Source of the DNA: Virgisporangium aurantiacum
GTDB taxonomy: Bacteria; Actinomycetota; Actinomycetes; Mycobacteriales; Micromonosporaceae
Assembly: GCF_016863635.1 (NCBI RefSeq)
Contig: NZ_BOPG01000072.1
Coordinates: forward strand, 62,001-126,000
Length of the DNA: 64,000 nt
Direction: 5' to 3'
Positions 9,130 to 18,027 of this stretch are shown piece by piece (position 1 is the stretch's first letter; the number at the start of each line of letters is the position of its first letter). Under the pieces are notes generated by a model. It searched no databases, was not told the DNA's origin, and saw nothing but the letters and a program-made list of their open reading frames with translations. A program made the position numbers and the translations under genes.

Positions 9130-9812
9130 TCGGGTGCCGTGAACCGAACCCCGACCCCGCGCACGGTGTGCAGGTATCTCGGGGCCGCCGCGCTCTCGCC
9201 CAGCTTGCGCCGGAGCCAGTACAGGTGAACGTCGATCGTCTGATCCTCCCCCACCGACGGCTGACGCCATACCTCCTCCAGGAGCTCTCGACGGGAGACG
9301 ACCCGGCCGGGCCGGGCGGCCAGGTAGGCCAACAGATCGAATTCCTTGCGCGTCAGGGTCAACGGCGCGCCGTCAAGGTACGCCTGACGCTGCGCGAGGT
9401 CTACTTTCAGCCCGCCGGCCTCCAGCACGCTGGGTGGTTCTTTCACCCCTCGGCCGGTACGCCGGAGCACCGACGCCATCCGCGCGTCGAGGTGCGCGCT
9501 GGTGAACGGCTTGACCATGTAGTCGTCGGCGCCCGCCTTCAGCAGCCGGACGATCTCCGCCTCGTCGTCGCGCGCGGTCGCGATGATCACGGGCGCGTCG
9601 GACACGCCCCTGATCATCCGCAGCGCGTCGGCGCCGTCGAGATCGGGCAGTCCCAGGTCGAGAACGACACAGTCGGGCGCGTCGGACGCGACCTTCCGCA
9701 ACGCTTCCAGAGCTGTGCCGACCGCATACACGGTGTGCCCCAGGTCAGTCAACGAGCGCAGCAGGGCACCCCGCACCACGTGATCGTCCTCGACGAGCAA
9801 CACCGTTGCCAT
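9126..9812 (-). CDS. OmpR/PhoB-family response regulator of two-component system 1
   Basis: 228 aa. Receiver domain with acidic pocket VEDD and phospho-acceptor Asp52 (VVLDLGLPDLDG), switch Thr (IIATARDD) and Lys (YMVKPF). The C-terminal winged helix (about residues 130-226) ends with DVHLYWLRRKLG and YLHTVRGVGVRF. It overlaps the kinase by 4 bp. TACGGT (9819-9824) lies 6 nt before the ATG without a Shine-Dalgarno, so a leaderless mRNA is likely. It is a close relative of the regulator at 31.1-31.8 kb. Confidence 0.93.
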   Translation of the reverse strand: MATVLLVEDDHVVRGALLRSLTDLGHTVYAVGTALEALRKVASDAPDCVVLDLGLPDLDGADALRMIRGVSDAPVIIATARDDEAEIVRLLKAGADDYMVKPFTSAHLDARMASVLRRTGRGVKEPPSVLEAGGLKVDLAQRQAYLDGAPLTLTRKEFDLLAYLAARPGRVVSRRELLEEVWRQPSVGEDQTIDVHLYWLRRKLGESAAAPRYLHTVRGVGVRFTAPD

Positions 9813-9870
9813 GCATGCACCGTACTGGCCCGCTGTGGCCGATGGGACTCCTGGGGCGGCGCACCCGGTC

Positions 9871-9920
9871 CGATCTTGCGGAAAACGGGCCCGGTCCGGG
9901 ACCGTGACAATCCAAGATCG
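9871..9920. repeat. Inverted repeat with CGATCTTG/CAAGATCG ends
   Basis: 8-bp outer arms at 9871-9878 and 9913-9920 flank a GC-rich centre. The GATCTTG...CAAGATC termini match those of the larger inverted repeat at 39971-40040, suggesting two members of one intergenic repeat family. A direct repeat CTGGTCAG (9923-9930 and 9935-9942) sits next to it. Confidence 0.45.
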
Positions 9921-10001
9921 CCCTGGTCAGACCGCTGGTCAGCGCCTTTCACGGCGGTATGAAAACTCTTCAGGTTCGTGACAGGTCAGGACGGTCCGGG
10001 A

Positions 10002-11447
10002 TCAGGACGAGAGGAGCTGATCCACCGGCGCGTGGTCGTCCCGCAACACCATGGCGTCGCCGGCCCAGCCGCGGGCCTCCACCACCGCCGCCGACACCGC
10101 GGCCCGCGCCACCCCGTCGGCGATCGCGGCCTCGTCCAGCGGGGCGTCCGACGCCACGATCACGAAGTTCGCGCTGCGGCTGCCCGCCAGCGCGTCGGCG
10201 GGCGAGATCACCAGCACATTCCGGAACACCGCGGCCACCGTGGCCGCCTCGGCCCGCACGAACCGGCGGGCCCGGCCGTCGATCACGTTCAGCGCGTAGA
10301 CACCGTCGGGTTGCAGCACCCGGTGGACGTCGCGGGTCAGCTCCACCGTCGCCAGGTGCCAGGGCACCACGAGGTGTCCGAAGGCGTCGCCGATGAGCAG
10401 GTCGCGGGAGTCGGCCGGCTCCTGTGCCAGCAGGGCGCGCCCGTCACCGGTGCGGACCCGCAGCGACGGACCGGTGGTGAGGCCGAGTTTCCGGCGGTCG
10501 AGCTTCACCAGTTCCGGGTCCAGTTCGAGGACGACCTGGTCACTGGCGGTACCGGCGAAGTAGCGCGGCAGCGTGAACCCGCCGCCGCCGAGGTGGAGTA
10601 CCCGCTGCGGCGGCTTCAGCGCGGCCACCACGGCGATCCACTGCGAGTAGCCGAACTCCAGGTGCTTCGGGTCGTCGAGGTCGACGTACGAGTGGCGGGC
10701 CGAGTTGAGCCACAGCGTGCGCCCGCCCGGCCGGTGCGGGTCCTTCGTGACGGCCGCGCAGTGGTACGCCGTCTCGACGTCACACGGGGTCGGCGCGACC
10801 GCGGCGAGCCCGGCGGCGCCGAACCCGACGACGGCCATCGTCACCCGGCCCCGCCGCGACACCCACAGCCCGTACCGGATCGACAACCACAGCCCGATCG
10901 CCGCGGTGAGCCCGGCCAGCACCAGGATGATCACGCTCGTCGGCAGCGCCCGGACCAGGATGAACCCGGTGCCGAGGGTGGCGGTGATCGCCCCGAGCGT
11001 GCCCACGCTCGACAGCCGGCCGACGATCCGCCCGGTCACCGCGAGGTCGTCCAGTTGCAGTTTGATCACCAGCGGCGTCACCGACGACAGCAGGGCGGCC
11101 GGCAGGAACAGGGCCAGCACGGCGAGCAGCACCACGTTGGCCGCGTCGGTGCCGCGCAGGAACTCGCCGGCCCAGCGCACCAGCGGCACCGTGACGGCGG
11201 TCAGCACCGCGGCCGCGAGCAGGGCCGGCCCGAGCAACCGCCGCGGGTCGAGCCGGTCGGCCAGCCAGCCGCCGGTCCACGCCCCGTACGCGATGGCCGC
11301 CAGGGCCACGCCGATCACGGCGCTGCTGGTCTGCAGCGTCACCCCGACATAGGGCCCGACCAGGCGCAGCCCGACGATCTCCAGTACCAGCACCGAGCCG
11401 CTCGAGTAGAAGACCAGGGCGCCGGCAAGTCGAGGGTGAAGGGGCAC
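10002..11447 (-). CDS. Membrane-anchored spermidine synthase-like protein
   Basis: 481 aa. The N-terminal half has about eight hydrophobic helices (from GALVFYSSGSVLVLEIVGLR). The C-terminal half is a spermidine synthase-type Rossmann methyltransferase fold: RVLHLGGGGFTLPRYF, acidic VVLELDPELV, RTGDGRALL, DLLIGDAFG, and the characteristic end DDHAPVDQLL. Such fused proteins are common in actinobacteria; aminopropyl transfer has generally not been shown for them, so polyamine synthesis is only inferred. The GTG start at 11447 is chosen because TAGCAT lies 8 nt upstream; an ATG at 11513 would sit on the neighbouring promoter. Confidence 0.85.
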   Translation of the reverse strand: MPLHPRLAGALVFYSSGSVLVLEIVGLRLVGPYVGVTLQTSSAVIGVALAAIAYGAWTGGWLADRLDPRRLLGPALLAAAVLTAVTVPLVRWAGEFLRGTDAANVVLLAVLALFLPAALLSSVTPLVIKLQLDDLAVTGRIVGRLSSVGTLGAITATLGTGFILVRALPTSVIILVLAGLTAAIGLWLSIRYGLWVSRRGRVTMAVVGFGAAGLAAVAPTPCDVETAYHCAAVTKDPHRPGGRTLWLNSARHSYVDLDDPKHLEFGYSQWIAVVAALKPPQRVLHLGGGGFTLPRYFAGTASDQVVLELDPELVKLDRRKLGLTTGPSLRVRTGDGRALLAQEPADSRDLLIGDAFGHLVVPWHLATVELTRDVHRVLQPDGVYALNVIDGRARRFVRAEAATVAAVFRNVLVISPADALAGSRSANFVIVASDAPLDEAAIADGVARAAVSAAVVEARGWAGDAMVLRDDHAPVDQLLSS

Positions 11448-11510
11448 GGAGGCCGATGCTACGCGGACGGCCGTACCACGGAAGCTGCCCCGTAATCGCG
11501 TTAAACCCCA

Positions 11511-11516
11511 CATAAT
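11511..11516 (+). promoter_or_regulatory. -10 element CATAAT for a leaderless kinase transcript
   Basis: CATAAT matches the TATAAT consensus at five of six positions and lies 7 nt before a GTG at 11524. No convincing -35 is seen. This spacing supports GTG 11524 over ATG 11515 as the start. Confidence 0.55.
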
Positions 11517-11523
11517 GGACAGG

Positions 11524-13647
11524 GTGGACAGCGAAGGGGAGGCAAGCGTCTCCGTGCTCGGCCGCCCCTCCCGGCTCGCGGCCGTCGAGCAGGCCCGCCT
11601 GCTCCTGTCGGCCTCCCCCGTCCCGCTCGATCGCCTAGCCCGCCTCGTCGCCGTCGGCGGCCACGCGCCGATCGGCGCGATCACCCTGCTCGACGCCCAC
11701 CGCGAGTACCTCGTCGCCGGGCACGGCGTGCACCGCGGCGACCAGCCGGCGTCCGCCTCGCTGTGCCAGTACGTGATCAACGCCGACCTCCCGCTGGTGA
11801 TCGAGGACGTCGACCGGCCGGGCGGCCCACCCGTGCCGGACGCGGTCCGGGCGGCGGGCGTCGCCTCGTACGCCGGCTACCCGGTGTACCTCGCCGGTGC
11901 GGCGGTGGGCGTGGTGTGCGTCGCCGACCAGGCACCCCGGCGGTGGACCACCGTCGAACTGAACGCGGTGGGCGACGCCGCGAGCGTCGTCACCGCGATG
12001 CTCGCCGAGCACGAGGCGGCGCACGAGATCGCGCCCGCCGCCTGGTTCGAGTTCGATCCGGCGATGCGCGACGCCACCCGCGGCAGGGCCTTCCTGAACG
12101 CGCTGCTGGGCTCGCTCGACACGGCGGTCGTCGCCTGCGACGAGAACGGGCGCCTGATCCTCTTCAACCGCCAGATGCGCAAGATCTCCGGCGAGCTGGA
12201 CTACACGACGCCCGACCAGTGGCCCGGCCGGCACAACACCTACCACTCCGACGGCCGGCCGATGCGCACGGAGGAGCTTCCCCTCATGCGCGCCCTGAAC
12301 GGCGAGCACCTGCAGAGCGCGCGGATGCTGATCCGCAGCGACGGCGAGCCCGACCGCTACTACCTGTGCAACGGGCGCCAACTCAGGTCGGACGACGGCG
12401 AGGTGCTCGGCGCCGTGATGGCCGTCCACGAGGTCACCGAGATGGTGCGGTCCAGCCGGTTCAAGGACTGCGAGGTGGCCGTCGCGCGCGTCCTGGAGGG
12501 CGACCCACCGCCCAACGAGGCGGGCGGCGAGGTCCTCGACCTGGTCGTCGGCACCCTCGGCTGGCCGTGGGCGGAGCTGTGGCTGTGCGAGGGCAAGGGC
12601 AACGACCTGCGCCGTTGTGCGACGGCGAGCCTCTCGCCCGAAGGCCACGCGACCGGGAACCCGCCCGCGCCGGGGCACGCGCTGGCCCGGTCGGCGTTCG
12701 AGCGTGGCCGGCTGGTGTGGGCCCGCGACGACTCGGCCACCGGCCCCCGCCCGACGCTCGCGGTGCCGATCCGCAGCGCGGAGCGCGTCCTCGGCGTCCT
12801 CACCCTCTTCGCCGACCGGGTCGGCGATCCGCCCGAGCACCTGGAGCGGCTGGTCACGGGGGTCGCCGCGCACATCGGCATGTACCTCGAACGGCGCCGC
12901 GTCGCCGAGCTCACCCAGGCGCTGGCCCACAGCAAGGACGAGTACATCGGGCTGGTCGGGCACGAGATGCGCACGCCGCTGACGTCGATCTGCGCCTACA
13001 CCGACCTGGTGCTCGAGGACCCCGAACTCGACGACGACCTGCGCGGCATGCTCGCCGTCGTGCAACGCAACGCCGGAACCCTGCGCGGGATCATCGCGAA
13101 CCTGCTCGACCTGGCCGCGTACGACTCCGGGCAGGCCCGCGTACAGCTCAACCCGACCGACGTCGCCGACCTCGTGCGCACCGCCGTCGAGGCCGCGGTC
13201 GCCCGCACGGCCGCCGCCCGTGCCGCCGGCCCGATCGACGACACGTGGACCGGCCGGGGCGCCCCACCGGCCATCACCGCCGAGATCGACGCCGGCATCC
13301 GGGTCGACGCGGACGCGCCGCGCCTGCGCCAGGTGGTCGACATCCTGATCGGCAACGCGCTCACCTACACGCCCGGCACCGGCAGCGTGGTGGTGCGGCT
13401 GGGAACGGCGGGCCGCCAGGCGGTGCTCGACGTGGTCGACACCGGCATCGGGATCCCGCCGAACGAGCGCCCCAAGCTCTTCGGCCGGTTCTTCCGCGGC
13501 CGCGCCGCGAAGGGCGCCGGCGTGCCCGGCAGCGGGCTCGGGCTGGCGATCTCGCGGGCGATCGTCGAGGCGCACGAGGGAACGTTGGAACTGCTGGACC
13601 GGCCGGCCCCGGGCAGCACGTTCCGCGTCCGGCTACCGCTCGCTTGA
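11524..13647 (+). CDS. GAF-PAS-GAF histidine kinase, soluble
   Basis: 707 aa from GTG 11524; an ATG at 11515 is the alternative. No membrane segment. The N-terminal GAF domain (about 25-160) has SLCQYVINADLPLVIEDV. A PAS domain follows (about 180-300; LDTAVVACDENGRLILFNRQM), then a second GAF domain (about 310-450; WAELWLC, RPTLAVPIRSAERVLGVLTLF). HisKA carries GHEMRTPLTS with His about 480. The ATPase domain has N box IGNALTYTPG, G1 VDTGIGIP and G2 GSGLGLAISRAI. No response regulator is adjacent, so it is an orphan cytoplasmic kinase. Its last 15 bp overlap the convergent DUF72 gene. Confidence 0.9.
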   Translation: MDSEGEASVSVLGRPSRLAAVEQARLLLSASPVPLDRLARLVAVGGHAPIGAITLLDAHREYLVAGHGVHRGDQPASASLCQYVINADLPLVIEDVDRPGGPPVPDAVRAAGVASYAGYPVYLAGAAVGVVCVADQAPRRWTTVELNAVGDAASVVTAMLAEHEAAHEIAPAAWFEFDPAMRDATRGRAFLNALLGSLDTAVVACDENGRLILFNRQMRKISGELDYTTPDQWPGRHNTYHSDGRPMRTEELPLMRALNGEHLQSARMLIRSDGEPDRYYLCNGRQLRSDDGEVLGAVMAVHEVTEMVRSSRFKDCEVAVARVLEGDPPPNEAGGEVLDLVVGTLGWPWAELWLCEGKGNDLRRCATASLSPEGHATGNPPAPGHALARSAFERGRLVWARDDSATGPRPTLAVPIRSAERVLGVLTLFADRVGDPPEHLERLVTGVAAHIGMYLERRRVAELTQALAHSKDEYIGLVGHEMRTPLTSICAYTDLVLEDPELDDDLRGMLAVVQRNAGTLRGIIANLLDLAAYDSGQARVQLNPTDVADLVRTAVEAAVARTAAARAAGPIDDTWTGRGAPPAITAEIDAGIRVDADAPRLRQVVDILIGNALTYTPGTGSVVVRLGTAGRQAVLDVVDTGIGIPPNERPKLFGRFFRGRAAKGAGVPGSGLGLAISRAIVEAHEGTLELLDRPAPGSTFRVRLPLA

Positions 13648-14355
13648 CGACTCGCCGAGGGACCGGAACGCACGCGCGTCGGTGATGGCGGCGCCGCCGG
13701 GATCATTGTTGAAATACACGTGGACGCACGTGAACTCCGTAATCCGCCGCACCCACGACCGCAGCGCCGTCCGCCCGTACCGCGGCCACGGTGTGGCCCG
13801 GCCCTCGTGCATGCGCAGGTAGCCCCACGACGCCGTCGTCCACAGTGGAGTCAGCGGGCGGCTGTTCCGGTCGGCCCAGCACAGCGCGGCGCCGTGGCGT
13901 TCGAGCACCCGCCGCGTCCCGTCGGTCCACCAGGACTCGTGGCGGGGCTCCACGGCGATCTTCGCGGTTGACGGCACAAGCGACAGCGCGGCGTCGAGCA
14001 GGCCGGTGTCGCGCTTCAGGTTCGGCGGAAGTTGGAACAGCACCGGCCCGAGCTTCGGCCCGAGCGCGTCGGCCCGCCCGAAGAACCGTTGGATCGGCTC
14101 CGCCGGCTCCTTCAACCGCTTGATGTGGGTCAGGTAGCGGCTCATCTTCACGGCGAAGCAGAAGTTCTCCGGGGTGCGCTCGCGCCACTGCTCGAACGTC
14201 GTCCGCTCCGGCAGCCGGTAGAACGCGTTGTTGACCTCCACCGTGCGGAACTCCTCCGCATAGTGTTCCAGCCACCGGCTCTGGGGCAGCTTGTCCGGAT
14301 AGAACCGGCCGCGCCAGTCCTTGTACTGCCATCCCGAGGTGCCGAGCACGATCAC
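13633..14355 (-). CDS. DUF72 (YecE-like) family protein
   Basis: About 240 aa. Family hallmarks are IVLGTSGWQYKDWRGRFYP at the start, EVNNAFYRLP, FCFAVKMSRYLTH, LGPVLFQLPPNL, AVEPRHESW and VYFNNDPGGAAITDA at the end. The predicted fold is a TIM barrel; biochemical function is unknown. The GTG at 14355 is preferred. A GTG at 14382 would touch the start of the divergent reductase. TAGGGT (minus strand, 14372-14367) is a likely -10. Confidence 0.88.
   Translation of the reverse strand: MIVLGTSGWQYKDWRGRFYPDKLPQSRWLEHYAEEFRTVEVNNAFYRLPERTTFEQWRERTPENFCFAVKMSRYLTHIKRLKEPAEPIQRFFGRADALGPKLGPVLFQLPPNLKRDTGLLDAALSLVPSTAKIAVEPRHESWWTDGTRRVLERHGAALCWADRNSRPLTPLWTTASWGYLRMHEGRATPWPRYGRTALRSWVRRITEFTCVHVYFNNDPGGAAITDARAFRSLGESSSER
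13839..13849. repeat. TCCAYWRTGGA palindrome, copy 2
   Basis: TCCACAGTGGA within the DUF72 gene. Confidence 0.6.
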
Positions 14356-14366
14356 ACCGTGCCGAT

Positions 14367-14376
14367 ACCCTAGTTT
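14367..14376. promoter_or_regulatory. Overlapping divergent -10 elements, DUF72 / aldo-keto reductase
   Basis: The plus strand reads TAGTTT (14371-14376), 6 nt before the reductase ATG. The minus strand reads TAGGGT (14372-14367), 11 nt before the DUF72 GTG. The two hexamers share 2 bp around a central CTAG. Neither gene has a clear Shine-Dalgarno. Confidence 0.45.
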
Positions 14377-14382
14377 CGACAC

Positions 14383-15372
14383 ATGGAACAACGGATCCTC
14401 GGCCGGACCGGCCGGTCGGTGGGCGTCGTGGGTCTCGGCGCGTGGCAACTCGGCGCCGACTGGGGCGAGGTCACCGACGACGCGGCGTTCGCTGTGCTCA
14501 GGGCGTCGATCGGGAGCGGTGTCACGTTCGTCGACACCGCCGACGTCTACGGCGACGGTCGAAGCGAGAAGCTCATCGAAAGGTTCCGCGCTGACGGCGG
14601 CTTCGGGTCCGCGGCGGTCACGGTCGCCACGAAGATGGGACGCCGGGAAGCACAGGACCCGGCGAACTTCACCCTCGACTCGTTCCGCCGGTGGACCGAC
14701 CGGTCCCGGCAGAACCTCGGCGTCGACACGCTCGACCTGGTGCAGTTGCACTGCCCGCCCGACCCGGTGTTCGACTCTCAGCGGGTCTTCGACGATCTCG
14801 ACACGCTGGTCGCCGAGAAGGCGATCGCCGCGTACGGCGTCAGCGTCGAGACGTGCGACCAGGCGCTGCGCGCGATCGTCCGGCCCGGCGTGGCCAGCGT
14901 GCAGATCATCCTGAACATGTTGCGGCTGAAGCCGCTGGAGCGGGTGCTCCCGGCGGCCCGGTCGGCCGGCGTCGGAATCATCGCCCGGGTGCCACTGGCC
15001 AGCGGCCTGCTGTCCGGCCGCTACGACGAGCACACCGAGTTCGCCGCCGACGACCACCGGAACTACAACCGGCACGGCGAGGCGTTCGACGTCGGCGAGA
15101 CGTTCTCGGGCGTCGACTACGCGACCGGGCTGGCGGCCGTGCGCCGGCTGCGTCCGCTGACCCCGGACGGCGCGACCACGGCCCAGTTCGCCCTCCGCTG
15201 GATCCTCGACCAGCCGGGCGTGTCGGTGGTGATCCCCGGCGCCCGCACCGCCGACCAGGCCCGGACGAACGCGGCCGCCGCCGCCCTACCGCCGCTCGAC
15301 CGGTCGACGGTGGACGCCGTGGCCGGGATCTACGACGACCTGGTCCGGCCCGCGACCCACGACCGCTGGTAG
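14383..15372 (+). CDS. Aldo/keto reductase
   Basis: 329 aa NADPH-dependent (beta/alpha)8-barrel oxidoreductase. The catalytic set is visible: Asp and Tyr in FVDTADVYGDGRSE, Lys in VTVATKMGRRE, His in LVQLHCPPD. The C-terminal cofactor segment is VSVVIPGARTADQARTNAAA. It resembles the YghZ/Tas-like group of general aldehyde reductases; the substrate is unknown. TAGTTT lies 6 nt before the ATG, suggesting a leaderless mRNA. Confidence 0.93.
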   Translation: MEQRILGRTGRSVGVVGLGAWQLGADWGEVTDDAAFAVLRASIGSGVTFVDTADVYGDGRSEKLIERFRADGGFGSAAVTVATKMGRREAQDPANFTLDSFRRWTDRSRQNLGVDTLDLVQLHCPPDPVFDSQRVFDDLDTLVAEKAIAAYGVSVETCDQALRAIVRPGVASVQIILNMLRLKPLERVLPAARSAGVGIIARVPLASGLLSGRYDEHTEFAADDHRNYNRHGEAFDVGETFSGVDYATGLAAVRRLRPLTPDGATTAQFALRWILDQPGVSVVIPGARTADQARTNAAAAALPPLDRSTVDAVAGIYDDLVRPATHDRW

Positions 15373-15374
15373 GG

Positions 15375-16097
15375 CTACTTCGGCGCGAACGCGCAGAACT
15401 CGTTTCCTTCGAGGTCGGCCATGATCCACCAGGAGACGCCGTCGCCGGGCTCGCGGAGCACCGTGGCCCCGGCGACGACCAGCTTCTCCGGTGTCGGGTC
15501 GGTGAGCGTCACGTCCCAGTGCATCCGGTTCTTGGCCCGCTTGCGCCACGGAAGCTTGTCGAACACCAGGTGGTCCCACGGGAGCCCGGCGGCGCCCGCG
15601 ACGTGCGCGCCGCCGTCGCCCGACGAGCGGGCCGTGCCGCCGAGCACCGACGCCCACCAGATCGCCTGCGCCGGCGCGTCCTTCGCACCGACCACGAGTT
15701 CGGAGACGGCCGCGAGCGCGCGCCGCTTCAGCGGCGTGGGCACCCCGCGCCGCGGCGGGAACGCGCAGAACTCGTTGCCCTCCGGATCGGCGAGCACCCA
15801 CCACTTGATGTCGCCGCCGGGCTTGCGGAGCAGCGTGGCCCCGGCCGCGACGAGCGGCTTCGGGTCGCGGGCCGGCAGCCGCACGTCGAGATGCACACGC
15901 GTACCCTTGCCCCGCTTCTCCGGCACCGGATCGACCCAGATGGGGATGCCCGCGCCGGTGTCGACACGCGCCGACCCGTCGCCGAGGTCGACCAATCTGC
16001 CGCCGAGCACCTTCCGCCAGAAGGTCGCCAGCGCCACCGCGTCACCGGCACCGGAGCCGGCATCGAGAACGAGGTCTTTGAACGTCGCGATCGCCAC
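15375..16097 (-). CDS. VOC-family protein with two glyoxalase-like halves
   Basis: 240 aa built from two tandem copies of an actinobacterial glyoxalase/bleomycin-resistance-like module. Each ends with a near-identical WW(V/I)(L/M)AD(P/L)EGNEFCAF motif and contains ATFWRKVLGG-like and HLDVRL/HWDVTL strands. Such proteins bind metals or small molecules; no specific activity can be assigned. GTG 16097 is chosen because TATGGT lies 8 nt upstream; GTG 16103 would overlap that hexamer's usual spacing. It is placed just after the terminator of the ABC exporter operon. Confidence 0.85.
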   Translation of the reverse strand: MAIATFKDLVLDAGSGAGDAVALATFWRKVLGGRLVDLGDGSARVDTGAGIPIWVDPVPEKRGKGTRVHLDVRLPARDPKPLVAAGATLLRKPGGDIKWWVLADPEGNEFCAFPPRRGVPTPLKRRALAAVSELVVGAKDAPAQAIWWASVLGGTARSSGDGGAHVAGAAGLPWDHLVFDKLPWRKRAKNRMHWDVTLTDPTPEKLVVAGATVLREPGDGVSWWIMADLEGNEFCAFAPK

Positions 16098-16117
16098 GAC
16101 CACCGACCATAGTGGAC

Positions 16118-16154
16118 GCATCCGGCGCCGACCGCGCTGGTCGGCGCCGGATGC
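16118..16154 (-). terminator. Perfect 16-bp stem hairpin after the ABC exporter operon
   Basis: Arms GCATCCGGCGCCGACC and GGTCGGCGCCGGATGC flank a 5-nt loop, 6 bp past the permease stop. There is no T-run, as is common for actinobacterial terminators. Confidence 0.75.
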
Positions 16155-16159
16155 CGCGA

Positions 16160-16927
16160 TCACACCGATTTCTGGTACGTGCGGAACGTTCGGGTCGACA
16201 GCCACACCGTCAGCACGGCGAGCACGAGCAGCGCCGCTCCCGGTGTGACGACGTCGCCCCAGTCGGGGTTCTCGGTCAGCGCCGCCCGGGCCGCCTCCAC
16301 CGCCCAGTTGACCGGGTTGTAGTTGGTCAGCGTCTGCATCCAGTCGGGCATCAGGGTCTCGGCCATGAACGTGGTCGAGATGAACGTCAACGGCAGCAGC
16401 AGCAACGTGTTCAGCCCGATGATGGTCTCCCGCTGGCGCACCAGCATGCCGACGGTGTTCGACAATGCGCTGAACACCGTCCCCAGCAGGATCGCCATCA
16501 GGATCAGCACGAGCACACCGGCCGGCCCGCCCGGGTAGTCGGCGCCGGCGGCCCACGCCAGCAGCACGATGATGAGCGACTGGATGGTGGTGCTCAGCGC
16601 CTGCTCGATCACGTTGGCGTTCATGATGGCGCCCCGGCTCACCGGCGTGATGAGGAAGCGGTTGAGCGTCCCCCGCTCGATCTCCTCCATCGTGCCCATG
16701 CCCGCCCACATGTTCGACGCCATGGCGCTCATCACCACGACGCCCGGCACGATGTAGGTCAGGTACGACTGGCTGCCGAACCCGGGCAGTTCGATGATCC
16801 GCTTGAACAGGTTGCCGAACAGGAACAGCCAGATCGCCGGCTGGATCAGCGTGAAGACGAGGTACCACGGCTGGCGGATGAACGCCTGCAACCGCCGGTG
16901 CGTCATCCACAGGGTGTCGGTGGTCAT
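16160..16927 (-). CDS. ABC-2 type exporter permease (DrrB-like)
   Basis: 255 aa with six predicted helices. The family signature region SRGAIMNANVIEQALSTTIQ, the conserved ERGTLNRFLITPV loop and the NPVNWAVEAARAAL segment before the last helix are present. It forms the membrane half of a drug/lipid exporter with the ATPase encoded just upstream, which it overlaps by 4 bp (ATGA). Confidence 0.93.
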   Translation of the reverse strand: MTTDTLWMTHRRLQAFIRQPWYLVFTLIQPAIWLFLFGNLFKRIIELPGFGSQSYLTYIVPGVVVMSAMASNMWAGMGTMEEIERGTLNRFLITPVSRGAIMNANVIEQALSTTIQSLIIVLLAWAAGADYPGGPAGVLVLILMAILLGTVFSALSNTVGMLVRQRETIIGLNTLLLLPLTFISTTFMAETLMPDWMQTLTNYNPVNWAVEAARAALTENPDWGDVVTPGAALLVLAVLTVWLSTRTFRTYQKSV

Positions 16928-17880
16928 GCCGCAACCTCCGTCTCGAATCGCTTCCCGGCGTAGCGGAAGTACACGTCGTCGAGTGACGGCCGGGCGACCG
17001 TCACCGTCGCGGCCGGGGTGCCGGCCTTGTCGAGCGCCGCGAGCGCGTGCGGCACCGTGGCGGCGCCGTCGTCGGCGCGGGCGCTGAGTTGCCGGCCGGC
17101 GAGCGTCACCTCACGCACGCCCGGCACATTTTCGAGCGCGGCCTTCGCGTGATCGTCGCCCTCGTCGCGCAGTTCGATGTGGACGGCGTCGCCGCGCAGT
17201 TCCGACTTCAGCTGATCCGGGCTGCCGGTGACGACGATGCGCCCCCGGTCGACGATCGACACCCGCCGCGCGAGCCGGTCGGCCTCCTCCAGATGGTGCG
17301 TGGTGAGCAGGATGGCCATCGACTCGTCGGCGGCCAGCCGGGAGATCTCGGCCCACATCGCGGTGCGCGCCTGCGGGTCGAGGCCGGCCGTCGGCTCGTC
17401 CAGGAACAGCACCTCGGGCCGGTTCATCAGCCCGAGGGCGACGTCGAGCCGGCGTTGAGTGCCGCCCGAGTAGGTGCTGACGGCACGGTCGGCGAACTCG
17501 CCGAGCGCGAAGCGCTCCAGGAGTTCGCCCACCCGGCGCTTGAGGTCCCGTCCGCTCAGGCGGTACAGCCGCCCCTGGAGGAGCAGGTTCTGGCGGCCGG
17601 TGGCCACCGGGTCGGCGCCGGACTTCTGCGACACAACGCCGATGACCCGGCGCACCTTCGCCGGATGGGCGAGGGCGTCGTGTCCGGCGACGGTCACCGT
17701 GCCCGAGTCGGGCCGGGCGAGCGTGGTGAGGATCTTGATCGTGGTGGACTTGCCGGCCCCGTTCGGGCCGAGCAGGGCGAAGACCTCACCGGCGGGCACG
17801 CTGATCGACAGGCCGTCGAGGGCGCGCACCCCCTTGCCGTAGGTCTTGACGAGGTCGTACGCCTCGACGGTGTTACTCAC
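16924..17880 (-). CDS. ABC exporter ATP-binding subunit (DrrA-like)
   Basis: 318 aa. Walker A GPNGAGKSTT (about 38-47), Q loop VVSQKSG, signature YSGGTQRRLDVALGL, Walker B EVLFLDEPTAGLD and switch His (LLTTHHLEEAD) are intact. The C-terminal DUF4162-like domain ends with SLDDVYFRYAGKRFE. It starts at a GTG preceded by GGAGG. It is the energising partner of the permease; the usual role of DrrAB pairs is drug or lipid efflux. PadR is encoded 147 bp upstream on the same strand. Confidence 0.95.
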   Translation of the reverse strand: MSNTVEAYDLVKTYGKGVRALDGLSISVPAGEVFALLGPNGAGKSTTIKILTTLARPDSGTVTVAGHDALAHPAKVRRVIGVVSQKSGADPVATGRQNLLLQGRLYRLSGRDLKRRVGELLERFALGEFADRAVSTYSGGTQRRLDVALGLMNRPEVLFLDEPTAGLDPQARTAMWAEISRLAADESMAILLTTHHLEEADRLARRVSIVDRGRIVVTGSPDQLKSELRGDAVHIELRDEGDDHAKAALENVPGVREVTLAGRQLSARADDGAATVPHALAALDKAGTPAATVTVARPSLDDVYFRYAGKRFETEVAA

Positions 17881-18027
17881 GGTTCCTCCGTTGAGCAGGG
17901 TGAACCGTCCGCCGTGACCCGACTATCCTTACTGTGCAGCCTTGCGGTCGGGTCCGTTCGGATCGATTCGCGGGTTTCGTGGCCCCGGTGGGTGTTGCAG
18001 CACCTGCCGGGGCCGTTTCTGTGGGCT

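Noticed and set aside
11635..13575. 646-codon frame antisense to the GAF/PAS kinase
   Set aside because: Shadow frame without domains or start signals.
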